IMG/VR virus record: IMGVR_UViG_3300021197_001489
Location: 62,001 to 126,000 of that record
Direction: 5' to 3' (one strand)
Length of the DNA: 64,000 bases
Source of the DNA: a virus
A program made the translations under genes and the position numbers. Below the pieces are notes generated by a model. It had not been told where the DNA came from. It saw only the letters and a list, made by a program, of their open reading frames with translations, and did not search any database. Shown piece by piece: positions 5,380 to 12,837 of this stretch. The first letter of the stretch is position 1. Each line of letters starts with the position of its first letter.

Positions 5380-6780
5380 ATGTCTATAGCGCAAGACTTT
5401 TTCAATATTGTGCAACGTTATGGAAACCGTATAGCAGTGGACGACCCTGAATCAGGTTCAATAACGTATAAAGATTTTGCAGGACTTGTTGCATATTTTG
5501 CAAATCACTATAGACAACTAGGCGATGCTCCACGTATCTTAATACACTTGCCGCAAGGTACTCTTGCTTATGCTGCAATGATGGGCAGTGTAGTATCGGG
5601 CGCAACCTACGCACCTGTAAATGTGCGATCGCCTGTTGCACGCCTTGACATGATAGTAGACCAGTTTACACCTGACTTAATTGTGTCACAGTCAAACGTG
5701 CCGTCAGTTACTGAAAGACACAGTGACTTTGGTATCTCGCCCTCTGATGCAAGTTCTTATGTAATCTTTACATCTGGTTCAACTGGCACACCAAAAGGTG
5801 TCGAAATTTCAAGAACAGCGCATGCCCTGTATGTAAACAACTGGCGTGAGTATACTGGTATTGGGCCTGACGATCGCGTTAGTCAACATCCTGCTATATC
5901 ATTTGATGCATCAGTTTCGGATATATACGGAGCATTAACAAGTGGCGCAACACTGATACCTTTTGGTAGCAATGTCAACCGAATGTTGCCTGGTAGAAAA
6001 ATTAAATCAGCAAAGATATCAATTTGGAACTCAACACCTTCAGTGATTGATCTAATGCTGAACTCAGGAGAACTCGAATCAGACAGTATGCCCGATCTTA
6101 AAATTTTTAGCAGTTGTGGAGAAGCACTTCTGCCCAGACATGTACTGGCATTGCGACACGCTGCACCTGATGTAAAAATTTTTAACGCCTATGGACCTAC
6201 TGAAGCAACAGTTGGAGTTACCTGTGCAGAAATTAAGGACAGTGATTTGATTTACACCAGTTTACCATTAGGCGATGCCTTGCCCGGCAACAGAATCGAG
6301 TTAATCAATGATGAGATTGTGATAGCAGGTGCTCAATTAGCCGAAGGATATTGGCGCGATCCGCAGCAGACTGAGAACAGTTTTCGTGTTGCGGATATTG
6401 GGCAAGGACCAGAAACAGTATACTTTACAGGTGATCTAGCAAAAATTATTGACAACAAATTGTTTTTCTGCGAACGCATAGACCATCAAGTAAAGATAAA
6501 TGGATATCGCGTTGAATTAGAAGAAGTTGCCCGTGCTGTCAGCGACGCAGCAGGATTGCCCACTGTAGCAATAGATTTAGATAATAAAATCTATGCAGTA
6601 GTAGAGGGTAAGGTTGTCAATATTGTGGGACGGAAGTCCGAAATATTACAAGCCACAGCAAAGACACTGGACAGTTATGCAGTACCAGTTGATATTGTTT
6701 GTGTTGATCATTTTCCAAAAACTCTAAATGATAAAGTTGACCGTTCCGAAATAAAAAGGATAATTACAAGCAATAGATGA
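5380..6780 (+). CDS. Adenylation enzyme, DltA-like (amino acid to carrier protein)
   Basis: The 466-residue ANL-family enzyme carries the adenylation core motifs in order: FTSGSTGTPKGVE (~133-145), SFDASVSDIYGALTSG (~183-198), SSCGEAL (~245), NAYGPTEATVG (~269), YFTGDLA (~352), HQVKINGYRVELEE (~371) and the final LNDKVDR lysine. The Asp in the FDAS motif fits binding of an amino-acid amino group. The layout and the CGE cysteine resemble D-alanine-carrier ligase DltA, where that Cys favours D-Ala. The likely reaction is ATP-dependent loading of an amino acid onto the carrier protein encoded next (4-nt overlap). The ATG at 5380 has AAGGA 7 nt upstream. The substrate is inferred, not shown. Confidence 0.82.
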   Translation: MSIAQDFFNIVQRYGNRIAVDDPESGSITYKDFAGLVAYFANHYRQLGDAPRILIHLPQGTLAYAAMMGSVVSGATYAPVNVRSPVARLDMIVDQFTPDLIVSQSNVPSVTERHSDFGISPSDASSYVIFTSGSTGTPKGVEISRTAHALYVNNWREYTGIGPDDRVSQHPAISFDASVSDIYGALTSGATLIPFGSNVNRMLPGRKIKSAKISIWNSTPSVIDLMLNSGELESDSMPDLKIFSSCGEALLPRHVLALRHAAPDVKIFNAYGPTEATVGVTCAEIKDSDLIYTSLPLGDALPGNRIELINDEIVIAGAQLAEGYWRDPQQTENSFRVADIGQGPETVYFTGDLAKIIDNKLFFCERIDHQVKINGYRVELEEVARAVSDAAGLPTVAIDLDNKIYAVVEGKVVNIVGRKSEILQATAKTLDSYAVPVDIVCVDHFPKTLNDKVDRSEIKRIITSNR

Positions 6781-6995
6781 CTGAGAAAGCAAAAATCGTA
6801 CTGGCTGATGCACTTGATTGTGCAGTTGATGATATCCAAGATGGATGGACTCGTGGCACAGGTAGATGGGATAGTTTAGCACATGTGCGATTGATGTTGA
6901 TATTGGAAAGTGAGTACAATTTTGTTATCAATGACGATAATTTTGAAACAGTGAACACAGTCTCAGACATACAGGTAGCAATAGAGGAACAATAA
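6777..6995 (+). CDS. Acyl/peptidyl carrier protein
   Basis: A 72-residue acidic protein with the four-helix carrier layout. The phosphopantetheine site is Ser in RWDSLAHVRL (residues ~30-39), followed by ESEYNFVI and a C-terminal helix SDIQVAIEE. The start ATGA overlaps the stop of the adenylation gene, so the two are translationally coupled and the enzyme most likely charges this carrier. A holo-ACP synthase gene 360 nt downstream could add the phosphopantetheine arm. A D-alanyl carrier (DltC-like) role is possible. Confidence 0.83.
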   Translation: MTEKAKIVLADALDCAVDDIQDGWTRGTGRWDSLAHVRLMLILESEYNFVINDDNFETVNTVSDIQVAIEEQ

Positions 6996-7017
6996 AATGG
7001 GTGCTGGAGGAAATTTT

Positions 7018-7098
7018 ATGCTTATATGGATGCTAGCAATCTGTATAACACCATTCATTATTGATTTTCTTTTAAATAAATGGACAATAGAGGAATAG
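7018..7098 (+). CDS. Tiny single-span membrane protein (26 aa)
   Basis: The frame ATG 7018 to TAG 7096-7098 encodes MLIWMLAICITPFIIDFLLN followed by KWTIEE, one hydrophobic helix with a charged tail. GGAGG lies 7 nt upstream. An ATG at 6997 would give 33 residues but lacks a site. It fills the gap between the carrier gene and the next basic protein and is likely translated. Function unknown. Confidence 0.45.
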   Translation: MLIWMLAICITPFIIDFLLNKWTIEE

Positions 7099-7102
7099 GC
7101 AA

Positions 7103-7360
7103 ATGGGTAAAAAAAGATCAAGAGCATCACAAACCTCCAAAGGCTTGGTGAACAAGAATCCAAACAGTGACAGCAAGCGTGTGCAAAAAGCATTGCGCAG
7201 AGAATATCGTGGCAGCACTGCTGAATTGAATAACAAGATGAAAGCACATCTTAAATTAAAAAATGTTATGCTTACTGTCCCAAATCCAAACACAAACGAA
7301 ACCAACAAGCGTTTTATCCGTGTTTCGTCACGTGAAGTTTGGGGAAGTTCTAAACGATGA
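7103..7360 (+). CDS. Basic hypothetical protein (85 aa)
   Basis: An 85-residue, strongly basic protein (MGKKRSRASQTSKG start; many Lys, Arg and Asn) with no hydrophobic segment and no Cys. It could bind nucleic acid or ribosomes, but no domain is recognised. Its stop overlaps the acpS start (ATGA), tying it to the carrier-protein operon. GAGG lies upstream of the ATG. Confidence 0.6.
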   Translation: MGKKRSRASQTSKGLVNKNPNSDSKRVQKALRREYRGSTAELNNKMKAHLKLKNVMLTVPNPNTNETNKRFIRVSSREVWGSSKR

Positions 7361-7758
7361 TTCTTGGCATTGGCACTGATATTGTCGATGCACGACGCAT
7401 TCAGTCTGAGGTAGATCGGAATTACGATAAATTTACCAAACGCATTTTTTCAGCTGCTGAAATAACCGCCGCCAGAGAATCCAGCGATCAAGCCAACTAT
7501 TTTGCCAAGCGTTTTGCAGTTAAAGAAGCAGTCTATAAGGCACTGAGCGTTTCAGGTACAAGCGGCTGTAAGTGGCATGAAGTAGAAACTGTTTCTGCAC
7601 CAAATGGTGCACCAATAGTCAATCTTACTGGTCGCTGCAAAACAGCACTTGAGACAATGACGCCAAATGGATATACAGCAGATCTAGCCGTATCACTGAG
7701 TGACGAGCCGCCATATGCCTTGGCGTTTATTGTCATTAGCGCCGAACCGAATGGATAA
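7357..7758 (+). CDS. acpS: Holo-[acyl-carrier-protein] synthase
   Basis: A 133-residue AcpS-type phosphopantetheinyl transferase. It starts ILGIGTDIVDARRI with the catalytic Asp and contains FAKRFAVKEAVYKAL (~48-62) with the Mg-binding Glu and conserved Lys. Length and motifs match AcpS, which moves phosphopantetheine from CoA to the carrier serine. Together with the upstream adenylation enzyme and carrier it completes a minimal thiolation module in one operon. Phages rarely carry acpS, so a dedicated partner for the phage carrier is the simplest reading. Confidence 0.9.
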   Translation: MILGIGTDIVDARRIQSEVDRNYDKFTKRIFSAAEITAARESSDQANYFAKRFAVKEAVYKALSVSGTSGCKWHEVETVSAPNGAPIVNLTGRCKTALETMTPNGYTADLAVSLSDEPPYALAFIVISAEPNG

Positions 7759-7891
7759 CAAATGCCCACACTGTACCTACAAAAATAGTGTATTAGTAAA
7801 ACAGTGTGGGTTCTGTGAAGAAAAAGATATTGCTGCCAGAATACGATGGTGGCAACAGGGCAAGAAAAAACTTAAAGAAAAGAGCAATTGA
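7751..7891 (+). CDS. Zinc-ribbon mini-protein (46 aa)
   Basis: The frame from ATG 7751 encodes ~46 residues with CPHCTY near the N terminus and CGFCEEKD after ~14 residues, a CxxC-x14-CxxC zinc ribbon. A basic tail (KKKLKEKSN) follows. The start overlaps acpS by 8 nt and the stop TGA overlaps the next ATG. Similar ribbons occur in small nucleic-acid or protein adaptors; the role here is unknown. Confidence 0.6.
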   Translation: MDNKCPHCTYKNSVLVKQCGFCEEKDIAARIRWWQQGKKKLKEKSN

Positions 7892-8457
7892 TGTTAGGTA
7901 AAACAGAATATCTTGGAGAGGGACTTTGGTACTTGCCAGATCTGTTTGCTGATCAAAGAGATTTTTTCACAGTAAAGCGCACCTATAGAGAAACTGCTAC
8001 AACCTGGCAAATGCTCACACCAAACAGACTAATGGCTATGCCTAATAACTATGCAGAACTAAATGACATAGGTGCTAGGCTAGCACATCATGTTAGCGAG
8101 CTAACTGACTTTCCTGGCTTAAGGTGTAACAACGTAGATATCTTTGTTGATCTGCCTGGGCACAGTTTAAGCTGGCATTTTGATCACAACAACTACAAAG
8201 TGTTATTGCAAGTGTACACTGGCGACAAAGACATCAATGAAGGCGGAACGCAATGGTATATTGGCGATCGTAACCCTGAGCTACTGGAAAAGTATGGCAC
8301 AGACAGCATTGTAAGCAACTCTGGTTTACCACGAACAGAAACTCCATACAAACGTTTTGCAGGCTATATCAATGATAACACACAGCGCAAGGCCCACGGC
8401 ACCAATAGAGTGCTGCCTGGTAATGTACGTGAAAGTGTTTTATTTACATTTAATTAA
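7891..8457 (+). CDS. 2-oxoglutarate/Fe(II) oxygenase-like protein
   Basis: The 188-residue protein has a double-stranded beta-helix pattern with HFDHNNYKVLLQVYTG (~93-108; HxD iron ligands), then KAHGTNRVLPGNVRESVLF (~167-185), which supplies the distal His and the basic residue for 2-oxoglutarate. This fits the phage 2OG-Fe(II) dioxygenase/prolyl-hydroxylase-like group. Substrates in other phages include proteins, nucleotides and bases, so none is assigned. Its place directly after the carrier/acpS genes suggests it might hydroxylate a carrier-bound or free amino acid, which is inference. Confidence 0.65.
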   Translation: MLGKTEYLGEGLWYLPDLFADQRDFFTVKRTYRETATTWQMLTPNRLMAMPNNYAELNDIGARLAHHVSELTDFPGLRCNNVDIFVDLPGHSLSWHFDHNNYKVLLQVYTGDKDINEGGTQWYIGDRNPELLEKYGTDSIVSNSGLPRTETPYKRFAGYINDNTQRKAHGTNRVLPGNVRESVLFTFN

Positions 8458-8466
8458 AAAAACTGG

Positions 8467-8509
8467 TTGACCATTTTGCTTTTTCCGGTTATACTGTATA
8501 TACAGTTAG
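8467..8509 (+). promoter_or_regulatory. Promoter with CAGTTA start motif (P1)
   Basis: TTGACC (8467-8472), 17-nt spacer, TATACT (8490-8495), then ACAGTTAG at 8502-8509, where transcription should begin. It drives the three-gene set from 8526. The same layout recurs at 9237, 11298 and 12771. Confidence 0.75.
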
Positions 8510-8525
8510 GAAATAGGAGCAAGAT

Positions 8526-8888
8526 ATGTCAAAACAAATTCTCTCAGATGCTACTGCGAGTGCAGTGATCTTTGCTGGCGAAGCAGCAGAAAAGGCTGCT
8601 CAGCAAGCAGTGCAAGCAATGTACGACGAGCATGGCGGCGATCAAATTGGTGCTTGTGGCTTTGGCTTTGTAAACATCTATGGTGTGCGAGCAAACAGCA
8701 AAGTTGGCAAGGCACTTAAACAGGTAGGCTTCCGCAAAGAAGAATGGAATCGTTCATTTCAACTTTGGAACCCAGGTGGGTACGGCGGACAAAACGTCGA
8801 CATCAAAGAAGCAGGTGCTAGAGCATATGCTAACAAGTTTAAAGAAATCACTGGTATTGAAATTTATCCAGGATCGAGGTTAGACTAA
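8526..8888 (+). CDS. Conserved phage protein (120 aa)
   Basis: The 120-residue soluble protein has an Ala-rich N-terminal helix and a conserved centre (GDQIGACGFGFVNIYGVRANS, then NPGGYGGQNVDIKEAGARAYA) ending YPGSRLD. I recognise the type as common in marine T4-like phages but know no function. It has its own promoter 30-60 nt upstream and a good AGGAG. The next gene overlaps its stop. Confidence 0.7.
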   Translation: MSKQILSDATASAVIFAGEAAEKAAQQAVQAMYDEHGGDQIGACGFGFVNIYGVRANSKVGKALKQVGFRKEEWNRSFQLWNPGGYGGQNVDIKEAGARAYANKFKEITGIEIYPGSRLD

Positions 8889-9079
8889 TGGAAGTTAAAC
8901 TTACTGAGAATGGCACATTTGAATTGTTGTATGACAAGTTAGATTTAATAATCTATTTACTAGCATTTGGATTCACTGCGGCAATAGTTATTGCGGTAGT
9001 TGTTGCAGGTATACGCATAGGTTGGGTTTTGATGCCTTGGATACTTGGGCTAGGACTACTAGCATTTTTGTTTACATGA
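8888..9079 (+). CDS. Two-span membrane protein (63 aa)
   Basis: A 63-residue protein with two hydrophobic helices: LIIYLLAFGFTAAIVIAVVVAG (~20-41) and VLMPWILGLGLLAFLF (~47-62). The N terminus is charged and likely cytoplasmic. It overlaps the previous gene by 1 nt and the following one by 4 nt (ATGA). It could affect the host membrane or lysis timing; nothing specific can be said. Confidence 0.55.
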   Translation: MEVKLTENGTFELLYDKLDLIIYLLAFGFTAAIVIAVVVAGIRIGWVLMPWILGLGLLAFLFT

Positions 9080-9240
9080 GGCGCGGCAGAGCAAAAGATC
9101 CTGTTGCATATATTAAAGTTCGTATGAAACAGTTGATAGATGAATCAAACAAGTGTCATGATCCACATGATTCACAATGGTACAATAGATGCGCTGAAGA
9201 ACTGCATTGGGTACTTAAAATAATGGAGAATAAAGGTTGA
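9076..9240 (+). CDS. Small soluble protein (54 aa)
   Basis: The frame from ATG 9076 encodes MRRGRAKDPVAYIKVRMKQL and ends with an amphipathic helix LHWVLKIMENKG. It has two Cys and several His in the middle (NKCHDPHDSQWYNRCAEE), possibly a metal site. The start overlaps the previous stop, and the stop codon TGA sits inside the -35 box of the next promoter. Function unknown. Confidence 0.55.
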   Translation: MRRGRAKDPVAYIKVRMKQLIDESNKCHDPHDSQWYNRCAEELHWVLKIMENKG

Positions 9241-9278
9241 CACATCCTTATAATGTGTTATACTAAGTGTACAGTTAG
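9237..9278 (+). promoter_or_regulatory. Promoter with CAGTTA start motif (P2)
   Basis: TTGACA (9237-9242), 16-nt spacer, TATACT (9259-9264), then ACAGTTAG (9271-9278). It precedes the MoxR-type ATPase gene. The -35 overlaps the previous stop codon, which keeps the upstream gene packed against it. Confidence 0.75.
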
Positions 9279-9302
9279 AAAATAGAGAAAAGGACAAGCC
9301 CT

Positions 9303-10391
9303 ATGTCAAATGCTATCGAATATCGTACAGTCACCGCAGTAGGTGCAACCAAAGCAATTAAAATTGCTTTTAACCGTAAACGCCCGTTGTTCCTTTGGGG
9401 ACCTCCGGGTATTGGCAAATCAGAAGTTGTTGGCGGTATTACCGAAGAAATGTCGGGCATTATGTATGACCTGCGCTTGGGTCAAATGGATCCAACTGAT
9501 GTGCGCGGTATGCCTTACTACAACAAAGAAACAGGCATGATGGATTGGGCTCCCCCGATTGATCTTCCTACAGCAGAGATTGCTGCACAGTATCCTATAG
9601 TTGTGCTATTCCTAGATGAAATGAATGCCGCTCCTGCTAGTGTGCAAGCGGCTGCGTATCAATTGATTTTGAATCGCAGAATTGGCAAGTATGTGTTACC
9701 GGATAATGTAGTTGTTATTGCCGCAGGTAACAGGGAGTCAGACAAAGGTGTTACATACCGTATGCCTACTCCGCTTGCGAATCGTTTCATACACGTTGAG
9801 ATGAGAGCAGACTTTGAAGCCTGGTTAGACTGGGCTGTTAACAACAACATTCACGAAGATGTTGTAGGTTACTTGAGCTTTGCCAAACAAGACTTGTATG
9901 ACTTTGATGCTAAGAGTGCAAGTCGTGCATTTGCTACGCCGCGCACTTGGAGTTTTGTAAGTGAGCTACTAGACGAGCCAATGGAAGACACAACTGCAAC
10001 TGATTTGATTGCTGGTGCTATTGGTGAAGGGCTTGCTGTAAAGTTTCAAGCACACAGGAAAATTGCAGGCAAACTGCCTAATCCCGAAGATGTACTGTCC
10101 GGCAAGGTTACAGAGCTAGAAGTCAAAGAAGTATCGGCTATGTACAGCCTGGTTATTTCAATGTGCTACGAACTTAAAGAGTCACAGGGTTCAGTAAAAG
10201 AATCAGAGTGGCACGGTATGACTGATAACTTCTTCCGCTTTATGATGGATAACTTCGAAACTGAATTGGTTGTTATGGGTGCGCGAATTGCACTTACTAC
10301 ATACAACCTTCCATTCCAGCCAACCAAGTTGAAGAACTTTGACGAGTTCCACAACCGTTATGGCAAGTATATACTGGCTAGCCAAAGCTAG
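9303..10391 (+). CDS. MoxR-type AAA+ ATPase
   Basis: The 362-residue protein has Walker A GPPGIGKS (33-40), Walker B VLFLDEMN (~101-108), sensor-1 IAAGNRE (~139) and the RMPTPLANRF segment typical of MoxR/RavA ATPases. These act as chaperones that activate or insert metal into a partner that often has a VWA domain. Such a partner starts at 11350, three genes downstream. Its own promoter P2 and an AAAGGA site precede the ATG. In the phage the pair may remodel a host or virion complex. Confidence 0.87.
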   Translation: MSNAIEYRTVTAVGATKAIKIAFNRKRPLFLWGPPGIGKSEVVGGITEEMSGIMYDLRLGQMDPTDVRGMPYYNKETGMMDWAPPIDLPTAEIAAQYPIVVLFLDEMNAAPASVQAAAYQLILNRRIGKYVLPDNVVVIAAGNRESDKGVTYRMPTPLANRFIHVEMRADFEAWLDWAVNNNIHEDVVGYLSFAKQDLYDFDAKSASRAFATPRTWSFVSELLDEPMEDTTATDLIAGAIGEGLAVKFQAHRKIAGKLPNPEDVLSGKVTELEVKEVSAMYSLVISMCYELKESQGSVKESEWHGMTDNFFRFMMDNFETELVVMGARIALTTYNLPFQPTKLKNFDEFHNRYGKYILASQS

Positions 10392-10399
10392 TACCTGTT

Positions 10400-10463
10400 A
10401 TGAGTGAGGTCCACTTTCTAACTGTAATTTTAAAGGCATAGGGCTATGCAGGGCCTCACTCAT
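10400..10463 (+). promoter_or_regulatory. Hairpin enclosing a start codon
   Basis: ATGAGTGAGGTCC (10400-10412) and GGGCCTCACTCAT (10451-10463) can pair over 13 bp with one wobble. Inside the 38-nt loop, GCATAG and CTATGC (10436-10449) form a second small hairpin that holds the ATG at 10446. In RNA this would hide the start of the following gene. No T run follows, so it is not a standard terminator. Confidence 0.55.
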
Positions 10464-10736
10464 ATCTCCCAAGCAATCAAAGAAACAGACGAAGTACTAA
10501 AGCGACACCTTGATGGTTACCATCGGGTGTTTCGTCATTATACCCCTTATGATCCAGATGCTTGGATGGCCTTGCTCAAAGACGTACATGGCACATTTGG
10601 ACGCCCAAGCACACGCTGGCAGTGGAGTCAGGATAACACACCCAATTGGGAAGAGATAGATGGTGGAAATAATTTTTCGGTGTGTTTTCATTTCCTAGAA
10701 GAATCAGACGCTGTGCTGTTTGCGCTTAAATACTAG
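10446..10736 (+). CDS. Hypothetical protein (96 aa)
   Basis: A 96-residue soluble protein with a helical N terminus (SQAIKETDEVLKRHLDGYHR) and a Trp-rich centre (WQWSQDNTPNW). No known domain. It lies between the MoxR ATPase and its likely VWA partner, so it may belong to that complex. Its start codon is inside the nested hairpin described at 10400-10463. Confidence 0.55.
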   Translation: MQGLTHISQAIKETDEVLKRHLDGYHRVFRHYTPYDPDAWMALLKDVHGTFGRPSTRWQWSQDNTPNWEEIDGGNNFSVCFHFLEESDAVLFALKY

Positions 10737-10740
10737 TGCA

Positions 10741-11079
10741 ATGGAATACAAAGTTAAAAAACTAGATGGGCGTTATAGTCATAGAAAATATTTTAAGTAT
10801 TGTGTTGAATTTGACAAAAGCCAGTGGGGACCGCTGAAGTTTCACAATGCGCTAAAATGGATGATGGAAACTTATGGGTACACTGCTGAAATACGTGAAT
10901 GGCAGCACATTAAACATCTACATCAACAACGCAGTACCTACAATTTAACTGACAGTAAAGTACCTGATGTTGTAAATCAAACTTGGAGTTGGACAAACGA
11001 ATACAATTTGCGCATATATATAAAAAGCGACAAAGAGTTAAGTTTCTTTAAACTGAAATGGTCCAGTGAGGGAAAGTAA
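10741..11079 (+). CDS. Hypothetical protein (112 aa)
   Basis: From ATG 10741 the protein is 112 residues, rich in Lys, Trp and Tyr, with alternating beta-strand-like segments (YFKYCVEFDKSQW, NLRIYIKSDKEL, FFKLKW). It is 4 nt after the previous gene and directly abuts the Smr gene, so it is in the same transcript. I chose this ATG over an in-frame TTG at 10720, which lies inside the previous gene. No family recognised. Confidence 0.55.
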   Translation: MEYKVKKLDGRYSHRKYFKYCVEFDKSQWGPLKFHNALKWMMETYGYTAEIREWQHIKHLHQQRSTYNLTDSKVPDVVNQTWSWTNEYNLRIYIKSDKELSFFKLKWSSEGK

Positions 11080-11301
11080 ATGCGGCTTGATTTACATGGA
11101 TATACTGTACACAATGCTTGGGCGCGGTTCTGTGCGTTTATTGTAGACTGCAAATACGCAGGGCATAAGTCAGTTGTTATAGTCACAGGACAAGGCGAAA
11201 TTGAAAAAGAATTGCCAGTCTGGGCTGATTTAGATCCAAACATTAGATCATGTGAACAAGCAAATCCAGGTGCATACAGAATATACCTTAAAAAAGGTTG
11301 A
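11080..11301 (+). CDS. Stand-alone Smr-domain protein (73 aa)
   Basis: The 73 residues cover a minimal Smr domain: LDLHGYTVHNAW (3-14), a long helix to KYAGHKSVVIVTGQGEIEKELPVW (25-48) and a closing AYRIYLKKG. The LDLHG and TGxG motifs are those of the Smr nuclease fold, found at the C terminus of MutS2 and in RNA-cleaving enzymes that act on stalled ribosomes. Whether this copy cuts DNA or RNA is unknown. It sits between the MoxR and VWA genes; the stop codon overlaps the -35 of P3. Confidence 0.78.
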   Translation: MRLDLHGYTVHNAWARFCAFIVDCKYAGHKSVVIVTGQGEIEKELPVWADLDPNIRSCEQANPGAYRIYLKKG

Positions 11302-11340
11302 CCATACTGCTAGATGTGTTATAATATATATAACAGTTAG
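11298..11340 (+). promoter_or_regulatory. Promoter with CAGTTA start motif (P3)
   Basis: TTGACC (11298-11303), 16-nt spacer, TATAAT (11320-11325), then ACAGTTAG (11333-11340) running directly into the AGGAG of the VWA gene. The leader is therefore only about 15 nt. Confidence 0.77.
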
Positions 11341-11349
11341 GAGCAAGCT

Positions 11350-12609
11350 ATGAGTACAGATACCACCGTAAACAAAGATGTAGCAGACAAGTTCAAAGAC
11401 ATTCTTGGTCCAATGGATAGTAAACTGGATCGTGAGGTCCGCGAAATACTTGTAACTGCTCGTGTAGGTATGTTACTTCGTGCCAGTTTCTTTGGCAACC
11501 TTGCTACACGGTTAAAACTGGTTAATGCAGACGAGTGGTGCCCAACTGCCGCTACAGACGGTCGCAACTTTTACTATAACTGCAAATTTATCAAAATGCT
11601 CAAGCCCAAAGAAGTTGAATTTTTGTTTGGGCATGAAGTATTGCATTGTGTGTATGATCATTTTGATAGGCGGCAAGACAGAGATCCGCAATTGTACAAC
11701 ATTGCTGCCGACTATTGTGTAAACGCTGATCTTAAGAAACACAAGGTAGGTGAGTTTATTACCACTGTTCCTTGCTTGTACGACACCAAGTATCAAGACT
11801 GGACCAGCGAAGCAGTCTACGATGACCTTTTCGAGAATGCAGAAAAAATTGATATTAACAGTTTGCTAGATCAAATGCTTGATCAGCACATTGATCCCAA
11901 TGGTGAAGGCGCTGGTGACGAAAACGGCAAAGGTCCTGCAAAATACAGCAAAGAAGAGCGTGAGCAGATCAAACAGGAGCTCAAAGAAGCCATGCTAAGT
12001 GCTGCTCAAACATCAGATGCAGGCAACTTGCCCGCTGGTGTAAAGAGAATGATTCAGCAGTTGACTGAGCCTAAAATGAACTGGCGTGAACTGCTTCGCA
12101 TGCAATTGCAAAGCACTATAAAAAGTGACTATACATTTAACAGAGTGCATCGTAAAGGTTGGGACAGTGATGCTATCCTACCTGGTATGAACTATGACGA
12201 AATGGTTGACATTGTGGTTGCAATGGATATGTCAGGATCAATTGGTGAGGTGCAAGGCAGAGACTTCTTAAGTGAAGTACAAGGTATCACTGAAGAGTTT
12301 GGTAGCTTTAACATCAAAATTGTTTGCTTTGACACTGAAGTTTACAATCCGCAGGACTTTAGCAGCGACAACCTCGACGAGATATCAGAATATGAACTGG
12401 TCGGCGGAGGTGGGACCGACTTTGACTGTGTGTTTGATTGGCTTAAAGCAGAAGCAATCGAGCCCAAAAGACTGGTTATGTTCACTGATGGGTATCCGTG
12501 GAACAGCTGGGGCGATGAGAACTACTGCGACACAGTGTTTATTATACACGGCGACAAGAATCCTAATCCACCATTTGGTACTTGGGCATTGTACGAACAG
12601 GACGGCTGA
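11350..12609 (+). CDS. VWA-domain metallopeptidase-like protein (MoxR partner)
   Basis: The 419-residue protein combines an N-terminal zinc-peptidase-like domain with HEVLH (95-99) and a C-terminal VWA domain whose MIDAS starts DMSGS (293-297), followed by VGGGGTDFDCVFDW and MFTDGYPW. This architecture (DUF2201-type) is usually encoded beside a MoxR ATPase, here at 9303. A linker of Glu/Lys-rich sequence lies at ~195-225. The pair would act as a metal- and ATP-dependent remodelling system in the cytoplasm. All MIDAS residues look intact; protease activity is not certain. Confidence 0.82.
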   Translation: MSTDTTVNKDVADKFKDILGPMDSKLDREVREILVTARVGMLLRASFFGNLATRLKLVNADEWCPTAATDGRNFYYNCKFIKMLKPKEVEFLFGHEVLHCVYDHFDRRQDRDPQLYNIAADYCVNADLKKHKVGEFITTVPCLYDTKYQDWTSEAVYDDLFENAEKIDINSLLDQMLDQHIDPNGEGAGDENGKGPAKYSKEEREQIKQELKEAMLSAAQTSDAGNLPAGVKRMIQQLTEPKMNWRELLRMQLQSTIKSDYTFNRVHRKGWDSDAILPGMNYDEMVDIVVAMDMSGSIGEVQGRDFLSEVQGITEEFGSFNIKIVCFDTEVYNPQDFSSDNLDEISEYELVGGGGTDFDCVFDWLKAEAIEPKRLVMFTDGYPWNSWGDENYCDTVFIIHGDKNPNPPFGTWALYEQDG

Positions 12610-12610
12610 T

Positions 12611-12769
12611 ATGTGCATGCCCGAGTATATTGAACCTGAACAGACAGGGGTAGAAATCGTGGCAGACTTTGACTATGAGGCTCCGGAGTGCTTTGTGCCT
12701 CGTGATTGGGTTATTAACAACAAATATGAATGGGGCGAGCCGGATACTGCTTGCTTTATGGAAAAGTAA
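12611..12769 (+). CDS. Small acidic protein (52 aa)
   Basis: The ATG at 12611 follows the VWA stop by 1 nt and gives 52 acidic residues (MCMPEYIEPEQTGVEIV start, ending DTACFMEK) with three Cys. Position suggests translational coupling with the VWA gene. No family is recognised. Confidence 0.5.
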   Translation: MCMPEYIEPEQTGVEIVADFDYEAPECFVPRDWVINNKYEWGEPDTACFMEK

Positions 12770-12770
12770 T

Positions 12771-12813
12771 TTTACCGAAACCGCTAAAATACCTTAAATA
12801 AACTGCGCAGTTA
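12771..12813 (+). promoter_or_regulatory. Candidate promoter with CAGTTA motif (P4)
   Basis: TTTACC (12771-12776), 17-nt spacer, TTAAAT (12794-12799), then CAGTTA at 12808-12813, 9 nt after the -10 as in P3. The boxes are weaker than in P1-P3; the shared start motif is the main support. Confidence 0.5.
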
Positions 12814-12837
12814 ACGATAGCGGAGATAACTATTATT

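Noticed and set aside
12272-12610. Upstream extension of the 52-residue protein inside the VWA gene
   Set aside because: The VWA frame is well supported by its MIDAS motif; the ATG at 12611 directly after its stop is the natural start.
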